Part shown: positions 41,852 through 54,596 of the stretch, in pieces
How the letters are laid out: every line of letters starts with the position of its first letter
Numbering within the stretch: position 1 is the first letter of the stretch
DNA from: Takakia lepidozioides
Taxonomy: Eukaryota > Streptophyta > Takakiopsida > Takakiales > Takakiaceae
NCBI GenBank assembly: GCA_030704615.1
Contig: CM060732.1
Location: 30,857,053 to 30,921,052, forward strand
DNA: 64,000 bases
Direction of reading: 5' to 3'
Program-made: the position numbers and the translations under genes
The notes under the pieces: generated by a model
Told to the model about the DNA's origin: nothing
Databases searched by the model: none
The model's input: only the letters and a program-made list of their open reading frames with translations

Positions 41852-43557
41852 CATGGACAATATGGGTGCAAAGTCGGGACAAGTACAAACATGTTAACGC
41901 TAATATCCGCGATATTACCATACTAAACATTTCTTGTGGAGTATGGTCTCAAGCGATGGTGACCCAAGCCTACATGAGTCGTAAGGTCCAGACTCCATTG
42001 TGGAGCGCTCCGTCATACAACCTTTCCATTACGTATGCTTGGGTAAGAGTCTTCTCCATGTGTAATGTGTAGGTATCAGGTGCAGGGGCACGGAAAAGTC
42101 TCTAATAAAAAATGTGATGAGCACTACCTACACATTTGAAGCCTGCTTCATGTAGAAATTCCACCTCTGTTGAAATAAGGTAACTGTTTGCGCTTCAGCA
42201 AAATCTGCACACCTCCTCGCAGTATCAGGCCCTTGCAAATACCGGGGAAGAGCAGTTGAAATTGGGTGACATCCCAAAGGTATGAGCTTTCATGACACGG
42301 CATGGTACCATGAAAGCAAATGGGTTTTACTTGTGTGAGCTTCTACGATTCTATGAGTGCAAACAGAGAGCAGACGGATTTTTGCTGTTCTTGCTACTTT
42401 GTGTTTGCGCACAAATGTCCTTTGTACGTATTTGCAATGTTTTGTAGGTGCAAGCGCAGAGAGAAAGGGAAGTAGTATATGCGATGGCGTCTAGTTATAC
42501 CCGCTCTCCCCCCCCTTGCCGCTCAAGTTTATGCAGAGTGGCTTTCTTGAGTTTTTTAGGAGTATTAGTGTTCAAAAAGAAAGCGTAATGTTGTCACTCA
42601 CTTACAGACGATAGTGCCCTTGTTGATACTTACTAGCACATGTTAGGCTATTCAAAAAGTAGCATGGATTGCCAAACATTATTGGTGTCAATGCCATCAA
42701 TTTTAACCCTTCATTTTATTCATTGTTTGTCAATCGGTAGTGTTCATGCGAACATTATTACTATCCTTATTTCCTTCTGTCAGATTAGGTAGTTGATAAG
42801 TCTTGAAAACACACAACAGTGAGCTTTTGTATCAAGGGACCGCGTGTGTTGTTACATATGATGAGGTCCGCTCAATTCTATCTTGGTTGGGTAGTGCCAT
42901 TCAAAAATAGTGGTATGGATCTACAGAGGTCAGCATCAATATGGAAATTTTGCCTCTATGAGAACCTCACAGCAGCTATGGGTTGGACTGGAACAGACAA
43001 CCAAAGGTCCAGACCATAGTGTGATCATGTTATCCAATTCCTCCAAGCCATTTGAAGTTAACCAATTCCTCCTTCAAGACCGCCCCAACCATTGAATATA
43101 TCAGCCCCTGCAACAGCAATAATCCAGCTGGAGTGAGGAGTCAGAAAAAGTAAGCAACATAGTTTGAACACATAAGAAACATGCTGATGCATTACAAAAT
43201 GCCAACCATACAATATAGATGTTGCAGTTGCAACTCTTATTGCAGCATGGATATCATCAATAAAAAAAGAGGCACACTACCAAAACCTAAAAGAAGTTGC
43301 CATTATGAACAATCTCTATACAAAGATACGCAGGACGAGAAAATTGAGAAAGTAAGCTACTTTTATGCAGAGATGCGTGTGCCGAGTATCTTCTCAGCCT
43401 TTTAGGAATCCAGGGTTCAACCTTTTTTGGTTAAGAGCTTGTTGTCCTTAAGCCTTCCAAATTTTCGACACCCCTGCAATCTGATGACCATGCTGCTGTA
43501 ACAAGGACTTTGCTGACATTCAGTTTTCTATAACTTCCATTCATGCAGGTCACTTGT
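41852..43557. other. Intergenic stretch, no gene recognised
   Basis: Homology to the other OSB/PPR copies ends at about 41852 (CGTGAGAAAA). Beyond it short open frames show no recognisable domains or repeat families. Confidence 0.4.
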
Positions 43558-45751
43558 TTCACCAGTAATCCCCACAAGAACAAAGCCCATTTTGGAAGTG
43601 GTGAAAACGGTTGGCATCCCGTACAACAATTGCTCGCCCAACAATCTTTCAGATGAATTTTGTGGCGGTATGGCAATCACCACACACCCGTAGGTTCTTG
43701 ATGATGTGGATAGGTGTCCCAGGGGGTGAGCTGATCAGCCCACAAGCAATGGCCAGTTTCTCACTGTGGTAGCAAGAGAAGATTCCTTTTGCTCCTCCTC
43801 CACATTATACAATGCACAGCGTGTGTCAGGCAGGTACCCATCCTCCTTCATACACTCAGACAATCTCCTCACCTCAGCATGAATTTCCTCAATTTTAGGA
43901 GGTGATTTGTCGGCTACAACAAATTTATGCACCTGGTTGTCCACCTCAATGCAGCTATGTCCCGGCTCCTTTTTGACTCCTCTATCCTGCATCATTTTTC
44001 TCACCTTCGCTGTATCGTCCCACATACCGGCAGCAGCATAGATGTTGGATAGCAGCACATAAGTGGCAGCATCTTGTGGATTCAACTTGAGAAGGCATTT
44101 TTCTGCACGTTCTGCTACCTCCCATTGCCATGAATTCTGCAGGCGCCAAGCAAGGCACCCCACACCTCGGTACCTGGTTCAATTGGCATTTTGTTAATGA
44201 AATCATGTGCCTCATCCAATCGCCCTGCATGGCCAAGAAGGTCCACCATGCAACCAAAATGCTCCAATGTAGGAGTGAGACCATGTCTTGACTCATAGAA
44301 GCAAAGTAGTAATGGCCTTCATTCACGAGACCTACATGGCTACAGGCAGAGAGGAGGGAGATAAATGTGATCCCATTTGGCTTCAAGCCTTCCTGTTGCA
44401 TTTGTTCAAATAGCTGGAAGGCCTCCCTCACACCCCCATGCTGACTGTATCCTGCGATCATCGCACTCCATGAGATCACATCCCTTGCAGCCATATTGTC
44501 AAACACTTGCCGAGCATCCTTCATGTTCCCACATTTGGAATACATATCGACAAGGGCAGTCTCCAAAATGATACCCAGCACAATTTGAGCTTTGATAATG
44601 TGATTATGGACCGCTTTGCCCTTTTCCAGGGCTGCCAGATTGGCACATGCATTGAGAATACAGATGAACGTGACATTGTCAGGTATTACCCCTTCTTATA
44701 TCATTTGCTCATACATCTTCAAAGCCTCCATACCACAACCATGCTGAGCATATCCTGCTATCATCGCCTCCATGAGACCACATTTCGCTCAGCCATATTA
44801 TCAAACACTTGACACGCATCCCCACTATGCTCCCACATTTGGCATACATGTTGACAGGCGCAGTTCCCAGAATGATGTCTTGTGCTATCCCAGCTTTAAT
44901 GATGTCAGCATGGACCTCCTTGCCCTTTTCAAGATTTGCCAAGTTGGCACATGCGTCGAGAATGCAAGTGAATGTGACCTTGTCAGGTGTGACCTCTTCT
45001 CGTATCTTTTGCTCATACTTCTTGAAAGCCTCCCTAACACACCCATGCTGGGAATATCCAGCTGTCATGGCACTCCAGGAGACCAAATCATGTTGAGCCA
45101 TATTGTCAAACACTTGCCGTGCATCCTTCACGTTACCACATTTGGCATACAGAACGACAAGAGCAGTTTCCAGAATGATATCTTGTGCGATCCCAGCTTT
45201 AATGATGTCAGCATGGACCTCTCTGCCCTTTTCCAGAGTTCCTAGGTTGGCACATGCCTTGAGAACGCCAATGAATGTGACGTTGTTGGGTGTCATCCTT
45301 CCTGTATCATGTCCTGATATATCTCAAGAGCCTCCCTACCAAACCCATCTTTCATATATCCTGCAAACACATCTTGTCCAGGGATTTTCGCAAATACATT
45401 GCGTGCATCCACCACACTCCCGCACTTGGCATACATGTTGATAAGGGTGTTTTGTAGAAAGATGGTTTGCTTGAATCCACTTTGGATGATGTGTGCATGC
45501 ACCTGCTTTCCAACTTCTAGGTCTTTAGTTTTGATGCACTCCCGCAAGAGAAAGACATATGTATTGGTGTCTGCCACGATGCTTTCTTGGTTCAAAACGT
45601 GCAGTGCCCCTTCCAGGTGTCCTGCCTTACATACCATCCTCACATCCCCACCAGTGCCTGAAGAGAATTTGTGAACTCCCTTCATTGCTACTTTTTCAGA
45701 AACAGTGGCAGCGCCAGCTTCCAGCGATTGTTCCTGATTCAAACCTGCCAC
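43558..45751 (-). pseudogene. Diverged PPR-DYW pseudogene (fourth copy)
   Basis: A paralogue of the main family in several frames: LLRECIKTKDLEVGKQVHAH (45751-45293), then VTFIGVLKACANLGTLEKG (45296-44709), then ALVDMYSKCGNMKDARQVFD (44581-43982), and the E/DYW end (AATYVLLSNIYAAAGMWDD; CHHSEKLA-type and [11 protein letters not shown] text; CSCGDYW near 43570). Frameshifts near 45295, 44830, 44290 and 44130, plus a stop in the DYW (about 43650), disable it. The array is more divergent than in copies 1-3, indicating an older duplicate. PG box reads PGHSCIEV. Confidence 0.85.
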
Positions 45752-45974
45752 CCTGTATGACTCAAACTCTCAGTTACAAACCATCCCAGTAAAACACTCA
45801 CACGATGCTATTTAACAGAGTCGAACCAATTTGAGTTGTTTGTTTCGCAACCTGAATAATCAACAAAACAATACCTGTCGTATTCTTGGCCTCCAGCTCC
45901 ATGGTGTACATCAACATCAGGAACACCCCCACATTGCGCTCCATCTCCTATAATGCTGGATAGCTCTGCTTTCT

Positions 45975-46460
45975 CACCCAAGGAGGGTTTGACTGACCCT
46001 CAATCCAAAGGCCCTCATTTGTGCGCTTATGTCTGAAGTCTGGAGATCTTGGACTTTTCTGTGCAAACCACTCCTGTGCAGCTGAGAAGCCATAGCTTCA
46101 ATAGTCTTGCATGTGCCAGGCTACAAACACCAAACCTCCAAATATCAGGAACAGCCTTGCACAGTGTACTTTTGGACAACCTCTTGATAGAAATAGTAAG
46201 GACTGCTTTTGATGCCTTCTTGAGTTGAAGAGCAAAACTATCATTAATATAAGCTACTGGAAATGCAATCGAATCCATGAAATCATTATGCCACTTCAGT
46301 CCTCCTTGACAATGTCTTACGATCCTCAATCAAGATAGCCTCACCTTATCAAACCTGTTGTCCCACCACTGTGAAGGATCTGAGAAGAATTCCTCCCGTA
46401 GTCCTTCCTTGCTCTGTGATTGACCTGAGCGCAAGCACTCAACAACCATAAGAACTTGTT
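45975..46460 (-). pseudogene. OSB-like PDF motif exons upstream of the fourth PPR locus
   Basis: The clearest PDF module in the window. First half FFSDPSQWWDNRFDK ends with a GTGAGG donor at about 46348. Its second half starts after a CAG acceptor near 46056: PDFRHKRTNEGLWIEGQSN followed by PPW and a TGG|GTGAGA donor. Upstream, KQVLMVVECLRSG resembles the last strand of an OB fold. Together they fit an OSB protein. The position directly upstream of the PPR pseudogene repeats the arrangement of the other three copies. Confidence 0.7.
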
Positions 46461-46904
46461 TCCGATTGCCTCAGTCTCTATTGAGATTACAGATAAATCT
46501 TAGCTTCTCCTCATTGACCTGGATCTTATTGAACATAGAGATCTTTAGCAGCTCCTACTTCATGTGGATCTCAACACTCACTCTCTCTCAAGAATGCTGA
46601 GAATGGCAGTGCAATCACAGCCACATGTCTCAAATGTGGGCTGAAGCAGCACAGCCGAAATTAGCATAGTGTTCACTTGTATAATCCTATACCGACCTTT
46701 AAATACACAATGTGTCTTCTTTTGAGGTTCACTGTGGCCAATGGGTGTTCCACAGCTGAGTTTCCATACCTGTTGACCTGTGCCCTTGGCCCCGGGATGT
46801 TGCTCAGTTACTGCTTCATATCTGCAAGTTCTGATATTTTTATCTTCTGGCCACCGATTATAGACGTGTGTGTGAGAGAGAGAATGTACTCATAAGACAT
46901 TGTT

Positions 46905-47460
46905 TGCCGTAGCCTTGAGGCCATGGACCCCGCCCCCAGTTTGAGCAGAACACAAAGGGACAGAAACTACCTTTGTCAGGGGCTGACGCCGGAGTATGAC
47001 TTACTTGAAATAGACAATTGATCCAAGTTCTCCAGATATCCTCTAGGGATCCCTTCACACAAGCATCAATCTGCTTTATGTGATTTGCCCAATAACTAGA
47101 CCCCAGAAGGGCTTGGGCTTCTGGCTCAGCCTTGAGATTTTCAAAGTTGGTAAACAGAGGTACAGGAACAATTCCATTGATGGATTTGAAGAGGGTGTCT
47201 CTCTGGTGAGAATCCCCAGGACAACGAATCAGAAAGTGGAGATTGTCTTCAGGTTGCCCACACAATGGGCATTTGCATCCCCCTTTCCTCTCTGCGTCTG
47301 TTTGCAGTTCAAAGCTAGGCTTCCTGCCCTGAGTTTAAATTTCAGTCTAGTGCCGAGAGTGGGTAAGCCCTTAAGGTCATCCATGATGGCCTCACCCATG
47401 ACACAGACTGGAAACAAGTTCAGGGAAGTTTTCTGCCTAACTTCATTTTCATCAGACAAT
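46905..47460 (-). mobile_element. LINE C-terminal fragment (RT zinc-binding tail)
   Basis: The minus strand gives LKFKLRAGSLALNCKQTQRG, then after a shift CPLCGQPEDNLHFLIRCPGD, and FKSINGIVPVPLFTNFENLK. The CxxC...HFLxxCP pattern is the end of a non-LTR reverse transcriptase. Upstream minus-strand frames at 47702-48066 could be more of the same element, but I cannot confirm that. Related scraps lie at 15283-15425 and 17847-18160. Confidence 0.7.
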
Positions 47461-48069
47461 TTCCAATTTCAGCCTGTAGTGTCCAAAGCCACGTCTGTTG
47501 CCAGGAAATTGTCTGAGAGAGAGAGAGAGATAGGGCTTGTCTTGTCATGACAAGAAAGGATCTGTCAAGACTTGACCAGATCAGAAAGTATTTTTTGAAA
47601 AAACCAAGACAAAACTTTGCAAGGCACCATCACCCTTCTCCTAAACCTTGCTCCTGATTCGTTTCACACTTCTGGGTGATCGGGGTGGGTGGTGGGGTTT
47701 GTTAGAAACCCTTCAAAACCCCCCACCTTTCTTCATAGTGACAGACATCATACTGAACAATATTTGTATCCACTGTACTGTCACACTGGGATTTCCAGAA
47801 AGCAGAAATTCGTGTTTTTAGCATGTCAATGACCTCCAAGTCAGCCTTAACCTTTACTTGAGCAAACCAGTGCTTTAAGTATAGAGATCTCTGCCACGAC
47901 ATATGTCTGAGCGTAGTATTTCCCTACGAGGATAATTCAGTTTCATTGAAGTAACGTCAAAATGAATACTTCCCTGAAAATCACACGTCTCAAAACTGAG
48001 ATAAAACCCAAGTCTTCCACCATAGCCCAAAAGGGGTGTACTTCCATGTCTTGAAACAAAGCACACACA

Positions 48070-49820
48070 GAATTCAAAATGAAATCACTCATCTGGGCTG
48101 TAGACTGAGATTGATCCAAGTCAAGACAGGTCTTCAGAGTCTTCTGGTAACAGATCCCAAGGGCAGATTACTTCCGTAAATTCGATCCCTCAAGGAAACC
48201 TGAGGCTGGCGTCAAGCGCTGTGCCATTCTTCTTAGGCAGTGGCTGCCTCATGTGATAGGTGATTTCCACCATCTATCCAGTGTACTATGTAGCAAAACT
48301 TACACATACAGCTTAGAAATCCATGAAAAGTGAAGGACCCTCATGCGCCCGTCCCAAAAACGACCACATCCAACAGAATGCGTGTTAGTGAGGATGCGCG
48401 AGGTGAGTAGCAGGTCTTCACACTTGCTATCGCTGTCCAACATGCATTTCTAAGCAAGTGAAAGATTGCAAGAGTAATAGTAAAGGTGTGATATTGCACA
48501 GAAGCTTGAAAGTTTGAGGCAGACCAGTCTGCGACGCAGCATGTATCCATTCTTGTAGCAAGAAGTAATTGCAAAGCACAGGTAAGGGCCAAGTGTAACC
48601 TCCTGCTCATGTCAACAGCTGAGCCAAAGCTTCCCTATAACTGCATAGGAAGCTCGACCAGCATAATGAAGGCTAGGCTGGGCTTAAATCTTGCTAGCCG
48701 CAGCCTTGTTGAAACTCTTGAAGGCTGTGAGCTGTGTGCCCGACACTGTCGTACTTTCAGGTAGCAGCTTAAATTGCAGGGTTAGGGTTCTCAAACCCCA
48801 GCACATGGGCAATAAATCCCACAAGGCTCTAGGCCAGGGAATGAATTTTGCGGCAAATGTCTACTTGTCAATTTCAGGACATACATAGGAAAAAATCGAT
48901 TTATCCCACCTGAAATATTCTACCCAAGACTAAAGAGAGAGAGAGAGAGAAATTCATTCTACACAAAGTACGACCTAAGCAAAACTTGCCCGTCACACTA
49001 AAGGGGTGGTCAAAGGACGGAGAGAGATAGTCCCAGTATGCACTCCTGCGCAATTTCTGCTGGGGCACATGGACACCACAATGCCCAGCTCCCTCCGAAC
49101 CACACAATTTAGAGAACCAATAAGGTGTGCAAGATTCATTTGTCTATACCTCTCTTCATTACCCCTGGAGGCGTGGGAGGTGCAGCAGCTGTAACTCGCA
49201 AGGATCTGGAGGTTGGCATTGCCGAGCTGGACACCCACTTCAAGTCCACAACCTGGCCCGTCAATCTGCTGCATGATGTGAGGGTTGCAGCCTGTTCACC
49301 GCAAGGCGAAGACAAAACCTTGGGTATGATCTCTTGCTGCGCGCTCACGAGAGCTGCATCAGGCGAAGCCATCCCTCTGTCAGAAAACCGAGAAGAACAA
49401 GAACGTTAATCATACATTGAATGCTAATCACGCTTTACCATAATACCGCCTTCAAATAACATTCAATTCAAAGTAGATTTCACCTTTGATGGATGATTTC
49501 ACTGTTCGCAAAGAGGAGCCATATGGACAAGGTTTGGTTTGAAGAAGGAAAGATGCGAGGCAAGATAAGTGCGAGGGAGAGAAGGGTCCAGAAGGGCGGT
49601 GCCTTTCTGCGCAAGTTTCTGGGCTGCGGAAGGGTCCGCCTACCTACCCTGCAGCCGTGAGCCGTGTGTACATAAGATGAAGCAACTCCGTCTCCGGAGC
49701 ACGCCTCAGCATAAGCTCATACAATTGTATTTGCCGATCTCGTGTTGTCTGACTTGTCTTCAGCTTTCAAGAGAGTTATCTGCGAGCGCTTCAGGATTTT
49801 TAGAATTGCTCTGCGTCATA
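48070..49820. other. Intergenic stretch, one unassigned open frame
   Basis: GA-rich microsatellite at about 48931-48952. A minus-strand frame from 49372 to 49136 begins with an ATG (MASPDAALVSAQQEIIPK...) and looks codon-like, but I cannot assign a family. The rest has no recognisable gene. Confidence 0.35.
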
Positions 49821-49831
49821 GTGGAGACGCA

Positions 49832-50590
49832 ATGGGAGGGACAGAGGCGTTCCCAAGTCTAGGGAAGCATTGTAGTGAAGATACCTGTCACCAGCTCGAT
49901 TTTCTTCCCTTCAAGTGTGACGCGTGCTTACAGGTACAGAGCAATCAGGTCCTCATATGAATTGATCAGCTCTACGTCAGTTGCTTGGAGATGTTATAGT
50001 TGAGAAGGCAAATTTGCTTACCTAGATGGAAGTAAAATATGTAGGTTGATTATTGCATCAGTTGTTCGTCGACATCATAGCTTCTGACAGGCTACTCTTG
50101 CCATCTTGCATATGATCAGGTGTTTTGTCTTGAACATCGCTCATACAAATCGCACAGCTGCCGCAGGGCCGATGTTAAAGACGTCAGTGTTCTCATCTGC
50201 CCAGTATGCGCATCAACCGTGAGAAAAGTTTTCAATGAAGACTCCAATCTGACCTTGGAGAGACATTCTCGGACAAGGTGTGATCCCAGCAATTATCCGA
50301 AAGTTATGACAAAGCCAAAGTGTCCGGTCAAGGGATGCCGTGAAGTATTGACCTTCTCCAACAAAGTAGCATGTAAAACCTGCAGGCAAGAGACGTGCCT
50401 GAAGCACCGTTTCCCGGCAGATCATTCATGCTCGAGCTCCAACATTGCTTTGCAGAAAAGACCAGTCACATCTGTGCCTGGGGGACTGTTTTTAGGATAT
50501 TTGTCAGCCCGTAGTGGTACTCAATGTGGCAGCAGCAGCAACGACAAGACGTTGGACCAAGAGAAGGGCTTACCGTTGAGGGCACACTAA
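49832..50590 (+). CDS. AN1-type zinc finger protein (ZFAND2/SAP-like)
   Basis: Two exons, 49832-49933 and 50120-50590, joined in phase 0 (CAG|GTACAG donor, ATCAG acceptor), encode about 190 residues. Two AN1 fingers are complete. Finger 1: C14, C19, C29, C32, C37, H40, H46, C48. Finger 2: C102, C107, C119, C122, C127, H130, H136, C138. The intron falls inside finger 1, and restoring it supplies all ligands, which fixes the model. Double AN1 proteins of this kind (human ZFAND2, plant stress-associated proteins) act in ubiquitin/proteasome-linked stress handling; that role is family knowledge. The C-terminus ([14 protein letters not shown]...) is unstructured-looking and has no C2H2 finger. Confidence 0.88.
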
Positions 50591-53470
50591 GCCTTTCCTT
50601 CTTCTCTGCAGCCAAGATTGGTGTATTGTGGAATGAAACACCCACACAGACTAGCTGATTTAATTAGAACACTGTAAGTGACAAGGGTGAAAGGGGCGAT
50701 CTTTTCATAGATCTGGCATTTCTTAGGAAGCAGCGATTGTCTTCTTTTTTTTTTGAAGAAAACACCCGGAGCGATCTCTCACTGCAAGTCGGGCCCTTTC
50801 AAATACAGCGAGAGGAAAAATGAACCTGCTGAATTAGGTACTATCAACAATCTTCCTCACATTCCTTACAAACAGACTTTTGGATTGTTTGTATGTTCCC
50901 GAACTTGGAACTCAACGACTACGTGAAGCCCCATGTGGTCCAAAAATACAGGGAAGAATGGTCGAAGTCAGGAAAACCATGACTACCGCGGCCTGGCAGT
51001 CAGATATACTGCGTTATGTTGTAGTGCAAGGACTTTACACAACATCATCTCTTTCCATTTTAAAGCAAATCCCTCTTGCTGGTCGATGCATATTTCTTCC
51101 ATAAGATCTCCATTGAGAAAGGTTGTACACGTACATCCATATGATGTACCCTCAAGATTTTCAACGGCAACGCAACGTAAGAATCACTCAAATTGACTCG
51201 ATCTGTAGAAGGTGGGGTAGGTGGGAAGTAATTCCAACGGTCAATTTTACAGGGACAGGTAGATTCTCAAGATAATTTTTTTGTGGGCTAGGGTCATGTT
51301 TTTCCACGAGAGGGTGAAAATGAGTTTTGGCACTTATGGGTTAACCCACATCCTCTAAGTCTATAACTTGACTCCACCCCATCAGCAGCCGTCGAGCCAT
51401 TATAATCCTCGATTCACTATCCTATCATCTATAAACATGTCAGCCATGACCGCAGGCAACTTTCAAGCTGACAACTCAAACTCGTCTGCCTAACCCAGCC
51501 ACCACCCACACTTTCTACGCAGGCTCCCCTCTCCTGGCAGTTGACATTTCCGACACACTGGGCTTCAATTTCCTTGGGACAACCGACCATCATATTTTCA
51601 TTATCCTACAATGTGCTTCCATGGGTTGGTGGTCAGGAGGCTCCATTTCTTCCTCCATGGACTCAAGTCTAAGAAAGAGCCAAAATATTTCATCAGTTGC
51701 CAAGTTTGTGTTCACTCTTCAAAACCTTCAAGACTTCCTCCACAATCATGCATACACCACCGCCTACATGTTTTGACTGGGAGAATCCTTCGTTGCCTCA
51801 TCTCTCAGTAGTCTAGTCATCGTCCACCTTTCCATCCTCCCCATCTTTTGAAAGAGTTCGCAACATTCAAGAGTCCCAATTCACTCTGATTGCACCCACT
51901 ACTGCCCTCCACAGCTGTTAAAGCTTCGAAATTATACAGAAGCCAACACCAAGTGGCTACATCACTGCACAGATGTGCTTGTTGTCCACTCTCAAAGGCC
52001 CTCTCTGCAAAACATCCATTTCCATTCACATCTGCATCCACCACATGGTCCAAGTCTTCATTCTCTTGCTGGCCCAAGATTAATTGACAAGTTGCTCCCA
52101 ATGCAAGATACCCTGGAGGAGATTTTGATGTTGGTATCTTTTGAAAGGGTGGGGGTGGGGAAGAAGCCGTTATCACATCCGGCTTGCTCCGATAGTAACT
52201 CCAGCTCTGTCATTGCTATATAATGTCATTTCTTGGACTTGGCTGGATAAACAAGAATGGATGAATCAACTCTTGGAGACGATGGACTCTAATCATTCTT
52301 TGAAACAATGGGGTTTGTGAAGCATGATTCTGCAATCTCTAATAGAACATGCAAGCCCTACTAATAACTGCAGTTCACCATCCTACAAAGATTTGAGAAA
52401 CCTTGTACAAATGAGGGGTTCAATTTCTATGACCCCTCTTCTATTTATCTATCTGGACTAACTGCTACAATTTTCTCATACCATTTCATCTTACCCTTCC
52501 GTTTATTATCATGTAAGCCTTGCATCCTAGAAACTGAAACAAGGAAATTCATCAAAGAGCTTCAGTGAGAGCCAGCTCAGTGGCAAGGGCTGGAAACCAC
52601 TCATGGAGCAGTTTCTTCACTACATGGCACAGCTAGGTTACCACATTAGCCCGTATGCCCAGAAGGGATGCAGCAAAGCTACAGTGAGCAGGCTTGAGCT
52701 GGATATGATGCCAGGAAAATGAGGCCAGAAAGGTGCCTATGTTCCTGTGGAAGGCTTTGAATGACTTCTCTGTAGAGTCAGCATTGCTGTCTTATTGTGA
52801 ATCAGTGATCATGGATGGGTCCTTTCCCTTCATGGAGAATTGCTCCAGCGGCTAGGAAGGAATTCTCAAGCACTGCTTGTGAGCTCCAGCAAAGCCCTTC
52901 ATGTAAAGACCACTCTCTGGTCTGCTCCAGACCAAGCAGAAACACTTCTTGGCAGGCTCCCCTGCTTGCTTGGTCACTCCAACAGTCTCAAGCACTGCCA
53001 GTCCAGGTGAAGAATTATTGTTCACTCCAAACTTTTCGCATGTCAGCCATCAGATCCTGAATCCATAAGGATGTTGAGAGGTGTAGTTTTGTTGCTCAGG
53101 CTGCTCTGCAGGACTTTCCACAAGGCCTGGACTTCGAAAAGTTTCAGTGTGAGGGAGCAGCTTCTTTGGCAGCTCAGTTTCCCACTTAACTTTTGGAATT
53201 TGGGGAGCAGGTCCCTCCCTTTTCGAAAAAAAAAAATGATCGACTGTCAGCTTAATGTATACTGGCGGGAAAAGCAATCCTTCCATTCCTCATCTTGTTC
53301 AGAGATTACAATAAATTCTCAAATTCTCACTTCCTTGCAAAACAGTTGTGCTCACAGTACAGCCAGTCATAGCTCACTTAGGATGGAAGAACAGACGTTG
53401 GAATTGCAGTACCTCTGAGACACCATCCTGGGTGCTAGTCAAAATGTCTGAATCAGCATCGTCCTCCTCT
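50591..53470. other. Intergenic stretch, no gene recognised
   Basis: Open frames at 51611-52223, 52815-53060 and 53071-53418 have no recognisable domain and no splice context that builds a longer protein. 53223-53236 is an A run. Base composition is mixed, without obvious repeats. Confidence 0.4.
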
Positions 53471-53474
53471 CTCC

Positions 53475-54332
53475 TCAAAAACCCTTCAACCAGGCCTTGG
53501 CAATTTCAGGGTTGTTAAATATGTTATCTGAAAGCTCCGCCAAAATTGCATTCACAGTAAGCAAAACGATTGATGAACCGAAAATGATGGCCACCACCAC
53601 CCCTGTAGTTTCCAGCACTTTCTTAAACGAAGGCCACTCAACGAGTTTCGTCTCTTCCAGCACACCACCCCAGAAATCCGTGGTACTTGCAGGATTGCCT
53701 AGGCCTGCAGTCATCCTCTCTTTCCTGAATGCATTTAAAGCCTTCCCTATCTCGTCCTCTGACAGCGGCCTCTCACCATCATCGGCGGTTTTGGTTGGAG
53801 TTTCTGCGTCCCTCTCGTCAGCAATAACTGCTGCCCCATCCATCACAAGCGCATTGTTCTCAGACGAAATACCAGCAGAATCCCCTTCCCCCGAAGCCCC
53901 AGCTTCTTCAACAAGATCACTACCAGCACTTCCTGACCCGGATCCTACATCCTCCTCAAATGGAACATCATCCTTTGAGATTTCCGGCGACGCAGGGGTC
54001 CTAGAGGAAGTGAGAACCCCGTCCGACAATGGAGGAGACGAAATCTCGGAAGTCTGTTGATTTCCTCTCGTCTGCTTCTGTGCGGCCGTCCGCACAGACC
54101 AGGAGGCTGGTGCATTGGCGCACCTCCTAGAGGCAGGACAGTGATCCAGTGGTGACGCAGCTGAGAAGGCAGACAAGGAAGATTTATGCTTTACAGAGAG
54201 GATTGTCTGTAGGGAGATCGGCAGACAGTGCCGGGCTGCCCTTGCTGTGGCTGCCACATTTCTGTGTGAAGGCTCCAAAATTGGAGGCAACACCGAGCCC
54301 ACTGTAAACCCACTCCCTTCACTCGATCCCAT
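53475..54332 (-). CDS. SECE1: Chloroplast SecE-like preprotein translocase subunit (SECE1)
   Basis: SecE is the small membrane subunit that clamps SecY in the thylakoid Sec translocon. The frame gives 285 residues from the ATG at 54330-54332. The Ser/Arg/Ala-rich first 90 or so residues fit a plastid transit peptide. An acidic Ser/Glu-rich middle follows, then the conserved end: SEDEIGKALNAFRKER, FWGGVLEETKLVEWPSFKKV and a hydrophobic span (VVVAIIFGSSIVLLTVNAIL). The motif EETKLVEWPSF is diagnostic of SecE. The open frame continues upstream, but TTTGTTTTTGCAG just before 54377 looks like a splice acceptor, favouring this ATG and a 5' UTR intron. It is divergent from CPN10, 264 bp between start codons. 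Confidence 0.9.
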   Translation of the reverse strand: MGSSEGSGFTVGSVLPPILEPSHRNVAATARAARHCLPISLQTILSVKHKSSLSAFSAASPLDHCPASRRCANAPASWSVRTAAQKQTRGNQQTSEISSPPLSDGVLTSSRTPASPEISKDDVPFEEDVGSGSGSAGSDLVEEAGASGEGDSAGISSENNALVMDGAAVIADERDAETPTKTADDGERPLSEDEIGKALNAFRKERMTAGLGNPASTTDFWGGVLEETKLVEWPSFKKVLETTGVVVAIIFGSSIVLLTVNAILAELSDNIFNNPEIAKAWLKGF

Positions 54333-54596
54333 CCCTCTCTCCGACTTCTCCAAACACCTCCCGCTCAGGATACCTGCAAAAACAAAGAAGATGGTGATGT
54401 GGGTAAGTATGCAACTAGCCTGTACAGGCATCGCCTTCACAGACAGTGCAAGGGATGAATATGTTATATGGGAGAGACGTCACCCTGGCTATCTGGTCAA
54501 ATGGTAGTTTTCTATACTCCCTAGGGTTTGGCATTGGAGAGGGGGAGTATCGCGGCGTGCGCTGCAGTGGGGTTGTTGAGGGTGCAGGAAGGGGAA
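54333..54596. promoter_or_regulatory. Shared intergenic region of the divergent SECE1 and CPN10 genes
   Basis: Only 264 bp separate the two ATGs, so the promoters must overlap here or lie within the opposite gene's leader. CPN10 leader text includes the in-frame upstream segment 54528-54596. A probable SECE1 5' UTR intron acceptor ends at about 54377. No TATA box is obvious. Confidence 0.5.

Noticed and set aside
47702-48066. Minus-strand frames as a further host gene
   Set aside because: They could be RT-side sequence of the adjacent LINE, but similarity is too weak to call either way.
49136-49372. Minus-strand frame as a COMM-domain protein
   Set aside because: A loose resemblance around VVDLKW only; no further motif, and the frame is short. 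Left unassigned.
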